A stretch of 16,888 bases of DNA from an uncultured Duganella sp. (lineage in GTDB: Bacteria; Pseudomonadota; Gammaproteobacteria; Burkholderiales; Burkholderiaceae). The stretch lies in contig CAMLSG010000112.1 of NCBI GenBank assembly GCA_946482635.1, forward strand, positions 1 through 16,888. The letters run 5' to 3'. The position numbers and the translations under genes are program-made. The notes below the pieces were generated by a model. It was not told the DNA's origin, ran no database searches, and saw nothing but the letters and a program-made list of their open reading frames with translations. Numbering within the stretch: position 1 is the stretch's first letter; the number at the start of each line of letters is the position of its first letter. This document shows positions 6,877 to 13,284 of the stretch, piece by piece.

Positions 6877-6892
6877 CTTGACCTAGGTCAAG
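6877..6892. promoter_or_regulatory. Perfect palindromic Fnr-type box between divergent genes
   Basis: CTTGACCTAGGTCAAG is a perfect 16-base palindrome, and its core TTGAC-CTAG-GTCAA fits TTGAY-N4-RTCAA at all ten fixed positions. It lies between the signalling operon (predicted start 6810, box at about -74.5) and the divergent DksA/TraR-like gene (ATG 6953). For the latter, a weak -10 CAAGAT at 6912-6917 would put the box close to -40, while TAAAGT at 6924-6929 would put it near -51. The fnr gene in this window or another Crp/Fnr paralogue could bind it. Confidence 0.72.
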
Positions 6893-6952
6893 CGGCGCTG
6901 GTGACGCGGCGCAAGATGCCCGCTAAAGTGGCCCCAAAAGTGGAGACTAGCC

Positions 6953-7213
6953 ATGTTAGCTGAAGAAATTGACCGTTGGACTGCCGTCCTGCGCCAGCGG
7001 CGCGAGGTGCTGGCCGGCCGCGATTCCGCCGAAGTCGCGGCGATTGATGCCGCCCTGGAGCGTTTGCAGGAAGGGACTTTTGGCCAGTGCCAGCGTTGTG
7101 GTGCGTCGATTTCCGCCGGCAGGATGCAGGCACAGCCCAGCGCGGCGACCTGCCTGGCCTGCCAGGAGCTCGCCGAACGTCAGCGCTCCTTTATCTCGCT
7201 GCCGACAGCCTAA
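6953..7213 (+). CDS. Short DksA/TraR-family C4 zinc-finger protein
   Basis: An 86-residue member of the DksA/TraR family. The C-terminal zinc finger is intact: C46 and C49 (CQRC), C67 and C70 (CLAC), with the family's LERLQEGTFGQC lead-in. The N-terminal coiled coil is much shorter than in E. coli DksA (151 residues), and the acidic DxxDxA-type tip that acts in the RNA polymerase secondary channel is not evident. DksA-like control of transcription is therefore uncertain. The ATG at 6953 follows GGAG at 6942-6945. The upstream Fnr-type palindrome suggests low-oxygen control. Its stop overlaps the stop of the convergent membrane-protein gene by four bases. Confidence 0.9.
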   Translation: MLAEEIDRWTAVLRQRREVLAGRDSAEVAAIDAALERLQEGTFGQCQRCGASISAGRMQAQPSAATCLACQELAERQRSFISLPTA

Positions 7214-7884
7214 CGCAGCTTTCCGCGATACGGTGCGCACGCCGGACCTTCGCTTTCCGCCCCATTGCAGATATGACGGCGGCACTCCACGGCGCCGGCC
7301 TGCCCAGGCGGTGGACAGCGCTTAAATACTTCCGCGTACTTTAACGATTCGCCGGCCGCCTTTCGGCGTGCAACGCGGCGCGTGGGCTGTTTGGCGCTGC
7401 CCGCGCGATGCTGCACGCGCGCAGCAGTGCCGCCGGATGCGCTGGCACTTTGCCGTCGTACCGTCCTGGCTTTTTGCGTCCGGTCGTCCTGGCCGGACGT
7501 TCCTTCCAGCGCCGCCGGGGCGGGCTTCCGCTCGGCTCCGGCTTCGTGCGGCGGCGCGTCCGGGGTACGTGCCGCAGCCACGGCTGGGGGCGGCGCCGTG
7601 CGGGCGGCTTCGCGTGCCGGCAAGGTTGTGGCCACCGCCATCAGGTCGCGTTCGACCCCGACGCGCTGCGCCAGCACCACCGCCCCCGCCGCAAGGCCCG
7701 CCAGCAGCGCGCCACATGACATCCAGAACACGGGACCTTGCCAATCGAATACCCGCTCGCGTGAAGGAGCCGCGGACGGCGACGCCGGCGGCTCCGGCGG
7801 CGCCCTGTGCGCGTGCGGCTCCGCGCCAGCCTTCGAAGACGGCGGCGGTTGGGCCTCCTCACTCCCTGCTTGCTTTTCTGTCAT
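7210..7884 (-). CDS. Proline/alanine-rich single-span membrane protein with C-terminal cysteine motif
   Basis: Not recognised as a named family. The 224-residue product has a proline-rich N-terminal segment (1-45), one transmembrane helix at about residues 52-73 (GALLAGLAAGAVVLAQRV), and a long alanine/proline then arginine-rich region. It ends in a compact cysteine motif near residues 187-220 (FKRCPPPG, VECRRHICNG, PACAPY). The layout suggests a bitopic inner-membrane protein with a cytoplasmic N terminus and an extracytoplasmic tail whose four cysteines could form disulfides, which is inference. The ATG at 7884 has no ribosome site and falls at the predicted transcription start. Composition alone could produce a long frame in GC-rich DNA, but the membrane helix, promoter and tail support a real gene. 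Confidence 0.72.
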   Translation of the reverse strand: MTEKQAGSEEAQPPPSSKAGAEPHAHRAPPEPPASPSAAPSRERVFDWQGPVFWMSCGALLAGLAAGAVVLAQRVGVERDLMAVATTLPAREAARTAPPPAVAAARTPDAPPHEAGAERKPAPAALEGTSGQDDRTQKARTVRRQSASASGGTAARVQHRAGSAKQPTRRVARRKAAGESLKYAEVFKRCPPPGQAGAVECRRHICNGAESEGPACAPYRGKLR

Positions 7885-7890
7885 ATGCCA

Positions 7891-7920
7891 AACATAGCAA
7901 CAATTACATCCGAATGTCGC
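7891..7920 (-). promoter_or_regulatory. Promoter of the proline-rich membrane protein gene, predicted leaderless
   Basis: On the minus strand TATGTT (7896-7891) is preceded by TGC, an extended -10. GCGACA (7920-7915) lies 18 bases upstream. The predicted start, seven bases past the -10, is 7884, the A of the ATG. No Shine-Dalgarno sequence is visible. Confidence 0.45.
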
Positions 7921-7964
7921 ATGCTTGTAGCTTCCTTGGCGCTTGAGCTAAGATTATTACTCCG

Positions 7965-9923
7965 GTGCAAATGGGCCAAACCCAGATGAAAAGCTTCCAG
8001 GGCTTCTTCCGTGATCTAGGACTCCAGCGCAAGCTCTTGCTGGTGTCGGTCTTTACGACGATTGCGGCGATGCTGGTTGCCTTGATCACCCTGGCCAGCT
8101 ACGAGTTGATGGCCGCCCGCCCGCGCATCTTGCAAGACCTCACCGTGCGCAGCGAGCTGTTCGCCCTGAACCTCGATGCCGACCTGAATGCCGGCGACAA
8201 CAACAGCGCTGCCCGCAAGCTTGAAGCCCTGCGCAGCAGCCCCGAGCTCGCCCATGCCTGCCTGTTCACTGCCGACAAACGCGTCTTCGGCGGCTTTCAG
8301 CGCGAATCCCCTGGCGCATGCGAATGGTCGCAGGAGCTGGAACGGAAAGGCCACAGCTTCGACGGCTACACCCTGTCGGTGCTGTCACCGATCCGGTTCG
8401 AGCGCGAACTGGTCGGTTACCTGGCCACCGAATATCATCTTCCGTCCATGCTGGAGCGCTTGCGCCAATATGGACTGGTGCTTGGTGTGGTGCTGCTCAC
8501 CCTGTCGTTCGGCGGCGTCCTGTATGCCCTGGGTTCGCGCCGGCTGGTTACCCAGCCCCTGCTTGCCTTGTCCGCTGTAGCCGACCGCGTCACGCGCGAA
8601 CAGCGTTTCGACCTGCGCTCCCCGGTGACCAGCCGGGACGAAGTCGGCCGCCTGGCCACCGCATTCAACGCCATGCTCGCGACCATCGCGGCACGCGACG
8701 CAGCGCTGCGCCGCAGCCAGGCCCTGCTCACCAACATCGTCGAAAAATCCTCGGCGGTCATCTACGTAAAAGACCTTGATGGCCGCTACCTGATGGTGAA
8801 CCACAGCTTCCGCATGCTGCTGCCTCCCGGCTCGCCGGAACCATTGGGGAATATCGACGAAGTCCTGTTCAGCCCGGAGATGGCGCAGGCGATCCGGCAG
8901 GCCGACCGCGCGGTGCTGGCCAGCGGCCGCGCCTCCAGTTACGAGGAGACCTCCACCGGCACAGTCGGCGGCCCGCGCACCTACATCTCCGAGAAATTCC
9001 CCCTGATCGACGAATTCGGCCATATCTGGGCACTGGGCGGGGTTTCCGCCGATATCACCGAGCGCAAACGCAGCGAACTGGAACTGGAGGACCTGGTCAA
9101 CGTGCGCACGCGCCAGATCGCCGATACCAACCGCGAACTGGCCGAGTCGCTGGGCAGCCTGCAGCGCGCGCAGGAGGAATTGGTGCGCAGCGAAAAGCTG
9201 GCGGCGCTCGGGTCGCTGGTTGCCGGCGTGGCGCACGAACTGAATACGCCAATCGGCAACAGCCTGCTGGCAGTCAGTACCCTGCTGGACCAGACCACGG
9301 CCTTTGCCGCCGCAGTGGAATCCGGCGTCAAGCGCTCCGCCCTCAACGCCTACATGGCCGACGTGAACAACGGCAGCCAGATCGTCCTGCGCAACCTGCA
9401 TCGTGCGATCGACCTGGTCGCCAGCTTCAAGCAGGTGGCGGTCGACCGCGCCACCTCCCAGAGCCGCGAGTTCCAGCTGGACGAACTGGTCACCGAGATC
9501 CTGCTGGTGCTGATGCCGACCTTTAAGAAGTCGGGCATCCGCGTCAGCCACCAGATTCCGCACGGGATCGTCATGGCCAGCTACCCGGGACCTTTCGGAC
9601 AGGTGCTCATCAACCTGGTCAACAACGGCCTGATTCATGCCTTCGAAGGCATAGAAAATGGTGAAATCGTGATTACCGCCGAGCCAATCGGGGCGGATGC
9701 AGTAGCCATCGCTGTGCGCGACAACGGCATCGGCATCGCTCCCGAAAACATGGGCAAGATCTACGATCCCTTCTTTACCACCAAGCTGGGACGCGGCGGG
9801 TCCGGCCTGGGCCTGAACATCGTCTACAACATTGTGTATGGCTTGCTCGGCGGGCGCATAGACGTAAAAAGTGCCCTCGGAGAGGGCACCAGTTTCATCC
9901 TGACGTTGCCAACCAGGGTTTAG
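7965..9923 (+). CDS. Membrane sensor histidine kinase, CHASE8-like/HAMP/PAS/HisKA
   Basis: A 652-residue inner-membrane kinase. A first transmembrane helix lies at about residues 22-46 and a periplasmic domain at 47-165. Its LNLDADLNAGDN, ARKLEALRSSPEL and ACLFTADKRVF pattern resembles CHASE8. A second helix (about 170-192) is followed by HAMP (190-245) and PAS (250-367, ending in ADITERKRSE). A coiled segment then leads to HisKA with H424 (GVAHELNTPIGN). The ATPase domain (about 540-650) shows NLVNNGLIHAF, DNGIGI and GGSGLGLNIVYNIV. No response regulator is adjacent, so it is an orphan kinase here. The start is uncertain: GTG 7965, ATG 7971 and ATG 7986 are all in frame with no good ribosome site. 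Its stop overlaps that of the convergent Hsp20 gene by four bases. Confidence 0.93.
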   Translation: MQMGQTQMKSFQGFFRDLGLQRKLLLVSVFTTIAAMLVALITLASYELMAARPRILQDLTVRSELFALNLDADLNAGDNNSAARKLEALRSSPELAHACLFTADKRVFGGFQRESPGACEWSQELERKGHSFDGYTLSVLSPIRFERELVGYLATEYHLPSMLERLRQYGLVLGVVLLTLSFGGVLYALGSRRLVTQPLLALSAVADRVTREQRFDLRSPVTSRDEVGRLATAFNAMLATIAARDAALRRSQALLTNIVEKSSAVIYVKDLDGRYLMVNHSFRMLLPPGSPEPLGNIDEVLFSPEMAQAIRQADRAVLASGRASSYEETSTGTVGGPRTYISEKFPLIDEFGHIWALGGVSADITERKRSELELEDLVNVRTRQIADTNRELAESLGSLQRAQEELVRSEKLAALGSLVAGVAHELNTPIGNSLLAVSTLLDQTTAFAAAVESGVKRSALNAYMADVNNGSQIVLRNLHRAIDLVASFKQVAVDRATSQSREFQLDELVTEILLVLMPTFKKSGIRVSHQIPHGIVMASYPGPFGQVLINLVNNGLIHAFEGIENGEIVITAEPIGADAVAIAVRDNGIGIAPENMGKIYDPFFTTKLGRGGSGLGLNIVYNIVYGLLGGRIDVKSALGEGTSFILTLPTRV

Positions 9924-10366
9924 TGGATTTCCAGCTTGCGGCTGCCCTGCTTAGCCTTCTTCGGCAAAGTCAGTTCCAGCACGCCGCCTTCGCACCTGGC
10001 GGTCGCCTTGCTGTCGTCGATATCGTGCTCAAGCGTAAAGCTGCGATACTGCTCGCCGAAATAACGCTCGCTCCGCACGATAGTCCCGCCCTGCTTTTCC
10101 TCCTCGACCCGCTTGGTTTCGGCGGCAATCGTCACCCGGTTGCCGGAGATATCGACCTTGATGTCGTCCTTGCTGACACCTGGCACGTCGGCACGCACGG
10201 TATAAGATGATTCATTTTCGTGCACGTCGATACGGATCGGCTGCTGCCCTTCGCCTTCACGCGTGATGTTTGCCATCCGGAAGTCACGGAACAGGTCCTC
10301 AAAATTGCGGAAGGGATCGAAACGGGCCAGGTCCGTCAATGGATCGTAACGCCTCAGATTAGCCAT
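9920..10366 (-). CDS. Small heat shock protein, Hsp20/alpha-crystallin family
   Basis: An ATP-independent holdase of 148 residues. The N-terminal arm (1-42, RRYDPLTDLARFDPFRNFED) is typical of proteobacterial class A Hsp20. The alpha-crystallin domain spans about 43-138, with IRIDVHENESSYTVRADVPG, ERYFGEQYRSFTL and the hallmark GGVLELTLPK. A short tail ends RKLEIH, with LEI as a possible I/L-x-I/L motif for oligomer contacts. The ATG at 10366 is fixed by AGGAGG (10376-10371 on the minus strand). I see no sigma-32 promoter or ROSE-like leader upstream, only an inverted repeat at 10419-10437. The terminal four bases overlap the convergent kinase gene. Confidence 0.96.
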   Translation of the reverse strand: MANLRRYDPLTDLARFDPFRNFEDLFRDFRMANITREGEGQQPIRIDVHENESSYTVRADVPGVSKDDIKVDISGNRVTIAAETKRVEEEKQGGTIVRSERYFGEQYRSFTLEHDIDDSKATARCEGGVLELTLPKKAKQGSRKLEIH

Positions 10367-10418
10367 GATTTCCTCCTTTCTCTTGGTGCGACAATATGTT
10401 AGACCCCGATCAGTCGGC

Positions 10419-10437
10419 TTGCCACAGATATTGGCAA
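10419..10437. promoter_or_regulatory. Inverted repeat between Hsp20 and solute-binding protein genes
   Basis: TTGCCA (10419-10424) and TGGCAA (10432-10437) form a perfect six-base inverted repeat with a seven-base AT-rich centre. It sits in the 195-base divergent intergenic region, 53-71 bases before the Hsp20 ATG. On the minus strand its TGGCAA arm is 17 bases upstream of TAACAT (10401-10396), so it may overlap the Hsp20 -35. The binding protein is unknown. Confidence 0.35.
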
Positions 10438-10561
10438 TCGTATGCGCCAATGCTTTCATGTCGAATCTATGCCCCACCGGGTTTTCTTTGACAGAGCGAA
10501 ATTTTGCGCACAAACTTGCCTGATGCTCGTAGTACGGCCAACGACTACCTTCGGATGCACC

Positions 10562-11788
10562 ATGCGTCGCACCCTCATAGTTGCGATAACGCTGATCTTT
10601 AGCCTGGCGGGCCGGTCGACAAGCTGCCAGGCTGCCGATCAACTGGTCATCGATTACATCGTCTCCCACAGCGCCCAGCGCACTGCATGGATACGCGTCA
10701 TCAACGAGTTCTCAACGGCAAATCCGGACGTCCAGGTGACACATCATGGCTATCCCCAGGAGCAATACAAGCGCGACTTCACGGGCCGCCTGAAGAGCGG
10801 CAAGGTCGACCTGGCCTTCTGGTATGCGGGAGAACGCCTGCGCGATGCCGCTGCCAATAAATTGCTGTCGCCCCTGGATCCGGATACGGTCGCGCTCTTA
10901 AAGAAGAACAAGTTTTATCCCGTTACGATCGACAGCACCCGCATTGACGGCGAAGTCTATGGATTCCCGATGTATTACTACCCCTGGGGCTTCGTGTACC
11001 GCAAATCGCTGTTCGAACGGCTTGGCATCCGGCCTCCGGTAACGTGGGATGAGTTTCTCAATGCGTGCGAACGCCTGTCGGCAGCTGGGGTGACACCAAT
11101 TGGCCTGGGCGCCGCGGCAAACTGGCCCGCTGCAGGATGGTTCGACTATTTTGACCTCCGGCTCAATGGGCTTGAATTCCATCGCAAGGTGCTGCGCGGC
11201 GAGGTCCCCTTTACTGACGCCCGGGTGCGGCGCGTGTTCGACGCCTGGGGATCATTGCTGCGCAAGGGTTACTTCCTGGCGACCACAATGGACCAGGAAC
11301 ACGAACGGGTCCTGCCCTACCTTTACCGCAATCACGTCGGCATGATGCTGATGGGGAGTTTTGTCGCGGCCAAATTCCCGCAAGCGATCGCCGACGATAT
11401 GGGCTTCTTCGCATTTCCGGCCATGTCACCGGACATGCCGGTGTATGAAGACGCGCCGCTGGACGTGTTGGTGCTGCCTGCAAAGTCGCCCAATCTGTCC
11501 GCACGCAAACGCTTTCTCACCTTCCTCGCGGAGAGCGGCGCCATTCGCCATATAGCGGAAGCCGACCAGACCTTGCCTGCGCAGGCAGGCGCTTCTTTTC
11601 CCGCCATCCTGCTGGGCGATGCAGCGCGCCAGGTGCTGAACCGTGCCAGCGGCCTGTCGCCCTTCTTTGACAGGGAGGCGGAGGCCGACCTGATCGGGCC
11701 TGTATTCGAAGGCTTGCGCCTGTTCCTCAAACCGCCGCATGACACTGAGCAGGCCGTGGCCATGATCGAAAGATTGCGCAAAAAGTAG
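10562..11788 (+). CDS. Orphan periplasmic solute-binding protein, family 1
   Basis: A 408-residue extracellular solute-binding protein of the sugar-binding family 1 type. A Sec signal peptide is visible (MRRTLIVAITLIFSLAG) with probable cleavage after SCQA or SCQAA near residue 24-25. The mature part begins DQLVIDYIVSH and has family-like elements: INEFSTANPDVQV, GKVDLAFWYAG, GEVYGFPMYYYPWGFVYRKS, RLGIRPPVTWDEFL and HVGMMLMGSF. No permease or ATPase gene is in the window, so the protein may serve a distant transporter or act as a sensory partner. A CHASE8-like kinase is two genes away. The ATG at 10562 is chosen because the signal peptide starts there. In-frame upstream codons at 10442 and 10523 would bury it. 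The ribosome site is weak. Confidence 0.88.
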   Translation: MRRTLIVAITLIFSLAGRSTSCQAADQLVIDYIVSHSAQRTAWIRVINEFSTANPDVQVTHHGYPQEQYKRDFTGRLKSGKVDLAFWYAGERLRDAAANKLLSPLDPDTVALLKKNKFYPVTIDSTRIDGEVYGFPMYYYPWGFVYRKSLFERLGIRPPVTWDEFLNACERLSAAGVTPIGLGAAANWPAAGWFDYFDLRLNGLEFHRKVLRGEVPFTDARVRRVFDAWGSLLRKGYFLATTMDQEHERVLPYLYRNHVGMMLMGSFVAAKFPQAIADDMGFFAFPAMSPDMPVYEDAPLDVLVLPAKSPNLSARKRFLTFLAESGAIRHIAEADQTLPAQAGASFPAILLGDAARQVLNRASGLSPFFDREAEADLIGPVFEGLRLFLKPPHDTEQAVAMIERLRKK

Positions 11789-11816
11789 CCGCGCTGTGCG
11801 TCAAGCGGTCTTTTTT
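11789..11816 (+). terminator. Possible terminator after the solute-binding protein gene
   Basis: CCGC (11789-11792) can pair with GCGG (11805-11808) across a 12-base loop, followed two bases later by six T (11811-11816). The stem is short, so this is a weak candidate. It overlaps the 3' end of the convergent DUF3079 gene. Confidence 0.35.
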
Positions 11817-12007
11817 GCCTTGGTCTCCGCCTGGGGCTCAAGCAGCGGCGACTCCCACTCCATCCAGTCAGGCCCGAACAGTTCGGACGGATGTTGCGTC
11901 CGCTCCGAGCCGTTACCGCAGGCGAGGCTGTCAGCGGGACAGTACTTGTCGCAGCCCCAGCAAACTCGCTCGGGATGCAAGGGGATGATCGGAAACTTCT
12001 TTGCCAT
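11801..12007 (-). CDS. DUF3079 family protein
   Basis: A 68-residue protein recognised as DUF3079 from the compact cysteine-rich core: HPERVCWGCDKYCPADSLAC followed by GNGSERTQHP and LFGPDWMEWE. Four cysteines in CWGC, YC and AC suggest metal or Fe-S binding, but no function is established for the family. The ATG at 12007 gives the usual MAKKFP family start. An in-frame ATG at 12058 would add 17 residues without a family counterpart that I know of, and neither codon has a strong ribosome site. A degenerate Fnr-type box and a -10 candidate upstream fit a start at about 12026, which favours the shorter form. The lysine-rich tail overlaps the T run of the possible terminator. Confidence 0.85.
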   Translation of the reverse strand: MAKKFPIIPLHPERVCWGCDKYCPADSLACGNGSERTQHPSELFGPDWMEWESPLLEPQAETKAKKTA

Positions 12008-12032
12008 ACAGAACTCGCGCTTTAACGCCACC

Positions 12033-12074
12033 AGCGTAGGCCCTGGACGACGGCTCATCCTTAATTCATGTCAA
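12033..12074 (-). promoter_or_regulatory. Candidate Fnr-type box and -10 for the DUF3079 gene
   Basis: Read on the minus strand, TTGACATGAATTAA (12074-12061) matches 9 of 10 fixed positions of TTGAY-N4-RTCAA. TACGCT (12038-12033) is a weak -10 at the same offset from the box (29.5 bases) as in the bacteriohemerythrin promoter. The predicted start, about 12026, places the box at -41.5 and leaves a 19-base leader. The flavodoxin gene on the other side shows no equivalent -10. Confidence 0.35.
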
Positions 12075-12163
12075 GTTTTTTAGAGGTAACGGCGAGAGTT
12101 CGATTGCGAACCGACTTGCTCAAGCAGGCGTGGCACATTTTCCCTACTGTAGAGGAGAAGAAG

Positions 12164-13234
12164 ATGACAGCAGTCCGCAAAGGCCAGGCGCCAGCCAAGC
12201 TGGAGCCCGGCGAGTTCCACCTTCGCTTCACGCGCAACTTTGCCGATCCACGCTTCGATAAGAATCGCGATGACATCGCAAAGCTTGAATCCGTGGCCTG
12301 GCAAAATTTCAGTGACGGCCGCAAAGCCCCTGTGACGGCGCCTGCCGGCCCGGGATTTGCCGACCCCGGCTACGAGCTTTCCGTCGAATGGAAGGCCACC
12401 GCTGAACGCCTGCACGCTGCGGAGCAGCGCCAGAAAGATGCCTCCACGCCCTCCCGCGTGCTGCTGGTTTGCGGTGCGGCGCGCAACGACGGCAGCTGCC
12501 CGGGCGAAATGTCCAAGACCTGGCGCATGCTCAAACTGGCCGAGGCCACCTTGGCTGGCGAAGGCATCGTCACCGACATCCTTGACCTGAGCCGCCTTAC
12601 TTCCGAGTTTGAATTGCGCATTCATCCCTGCAAAGGCTGCGTATCGACCGCCATGCCTCTTTGCCACTGGCCCTGCAGCTGCTACCCCAATCACAGCCTG
12701 GGCCAGGTGAACGACTGGATGAGCGAGATCTACGAACAGTGGGTCTCGGCCCATGGCGTCATCCTCTTTACGCCGGTCTACTGGTACCAGGCGCCGTCGG
12801 TGCTGAAACTGATGATCGACCGCCTGGTGTGCGCGGATGGCGGCAATCCGGACCCCACCAGCACGCACGGGAAGAAGGCCGAAGAGGCCAAGGCGCTGGA
12901 ACTGGCGGGATGGCCCTACCCCAAGCACCTGGCCGGGCGCGCCTATGGATTGGTGGTGCACGGCGATGTCGCCGGCGCAGAAAGCTTGCGGCGCAATCTA
13001 TCCGATTGGCTTGACTGGATGGAGTTGATCGATGCCGGCGCCCAGGCACGCCTCGACCGCTATCTTGGCTATTACGAACCCTACGCAACCAGCCACGACG
13101 CCATGGATAAGGATGAAGGGCTGCAGGAAGAAGTACGCAACGTCGCGCGAGCCGTGGCGCATGCGGTCCGCATGCTGCGCTCGGGCGAGCTTACCCGGCC
13201 GGACAAAGACGTACGCTCTCCGCGTCCGAAATAG
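12164..13234 (+). CDS. Flavodoxin-fold NAD(P)H-dependent oxidoreductase with cysteine cluster
   Basis: A 356-residue predicted FMN-binding oxidoreductase of the flavodoxin/NADPH-dependent FMN reductase superfamily. The fold starts near residue 97: RVLLVCGAARNDGSCPGEMS is the phosphate-binding region, followed by HGVILFTPVYWYQAPSVLKL, the flavin-contact segment. Two features are unusual. The N-terminal extension of about 95 residues has no recognisable domain. A cluster of five cysteines, C156, C159, C167, C171 and C173 (HPCKGC, then LCHWPCSC), could hold an Fe-S cluster or metal, as in iron-sulfur flavoproteins, though the spacing differs from the Isf pattern. The ATG at 12164 follows GAGGAG (12152-12157). 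An in-frame start at 12068 has no ribosome site. The substrate is unknown. Confidence 0.85.
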   Translation: MTAVRKGQAPAKLEPGEFHLRFTRNFADPRFDKNRDDIAKLESVAWQNFSDGRKAPVTAPAGPGFADPGYELSVEWKATAERLHAAEQRQKDASTPSRVLLVCGAARNDGSCPGEMSKTWRMLKLAEATLAGEGIVTDILDLSRLTSEFELRIHPCKGCVSTAMPLCHWPCSCYPNHSLGQVNDWMSEIYEQWVSAHGVILFTPVYWYQAPSVLKLMIDRLVCADGGNPDPTSTHGKKAEEAKALELAGWPYPKHLAGRAYGLVVHGDVAGAESLRRNLSDWLDWMELIDAGAQARLDRYLGYYEPYATSHDAMDKDEGLQEEVRNVARAVAHAVRMLRSGELTRPDKDVRSPRPK

Positions 13235-13284
13235 CTGGAATGGGCCAGCGTTCCTTCAGGATTGCTGACCCCGTGCTGACGGGA

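Noticed and set aside
8385..9638. 417-codon open frame on the minus strand opposite the CHASE8-like kinase
   Set aside because: It is a shadow of the conserved kinase. Its composition is typical of antisense frames and it has no motif.
10400..10413. Fnr-like box before Hsp20
   Set aside because: It matches 8 of 10 positions, and the implied -10 would fall on the ribosome site.
10432..10446. Sigma-54-like TGGCAA...TGC before the solute-binding protein
   Set aside because: The GG-GC spacing is one base too short, which is not tolerated by RpoN promoters.
13234..13249. GCTGG-N6-CCAGC hairpin at the flavodoxin stop
   Set aside because: The stem is only five base pairs and is not followed by a T tract, so terminator function is not supported.
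13270..13283. CCCGT-GCTG-ACGGG hairpin after the CAP lipoprotein gene
   Set aside because: Five-base-pair stem without a T tract on either strand. It may help Rho-dependent stopping but cannot be called an intrinsic terminator.
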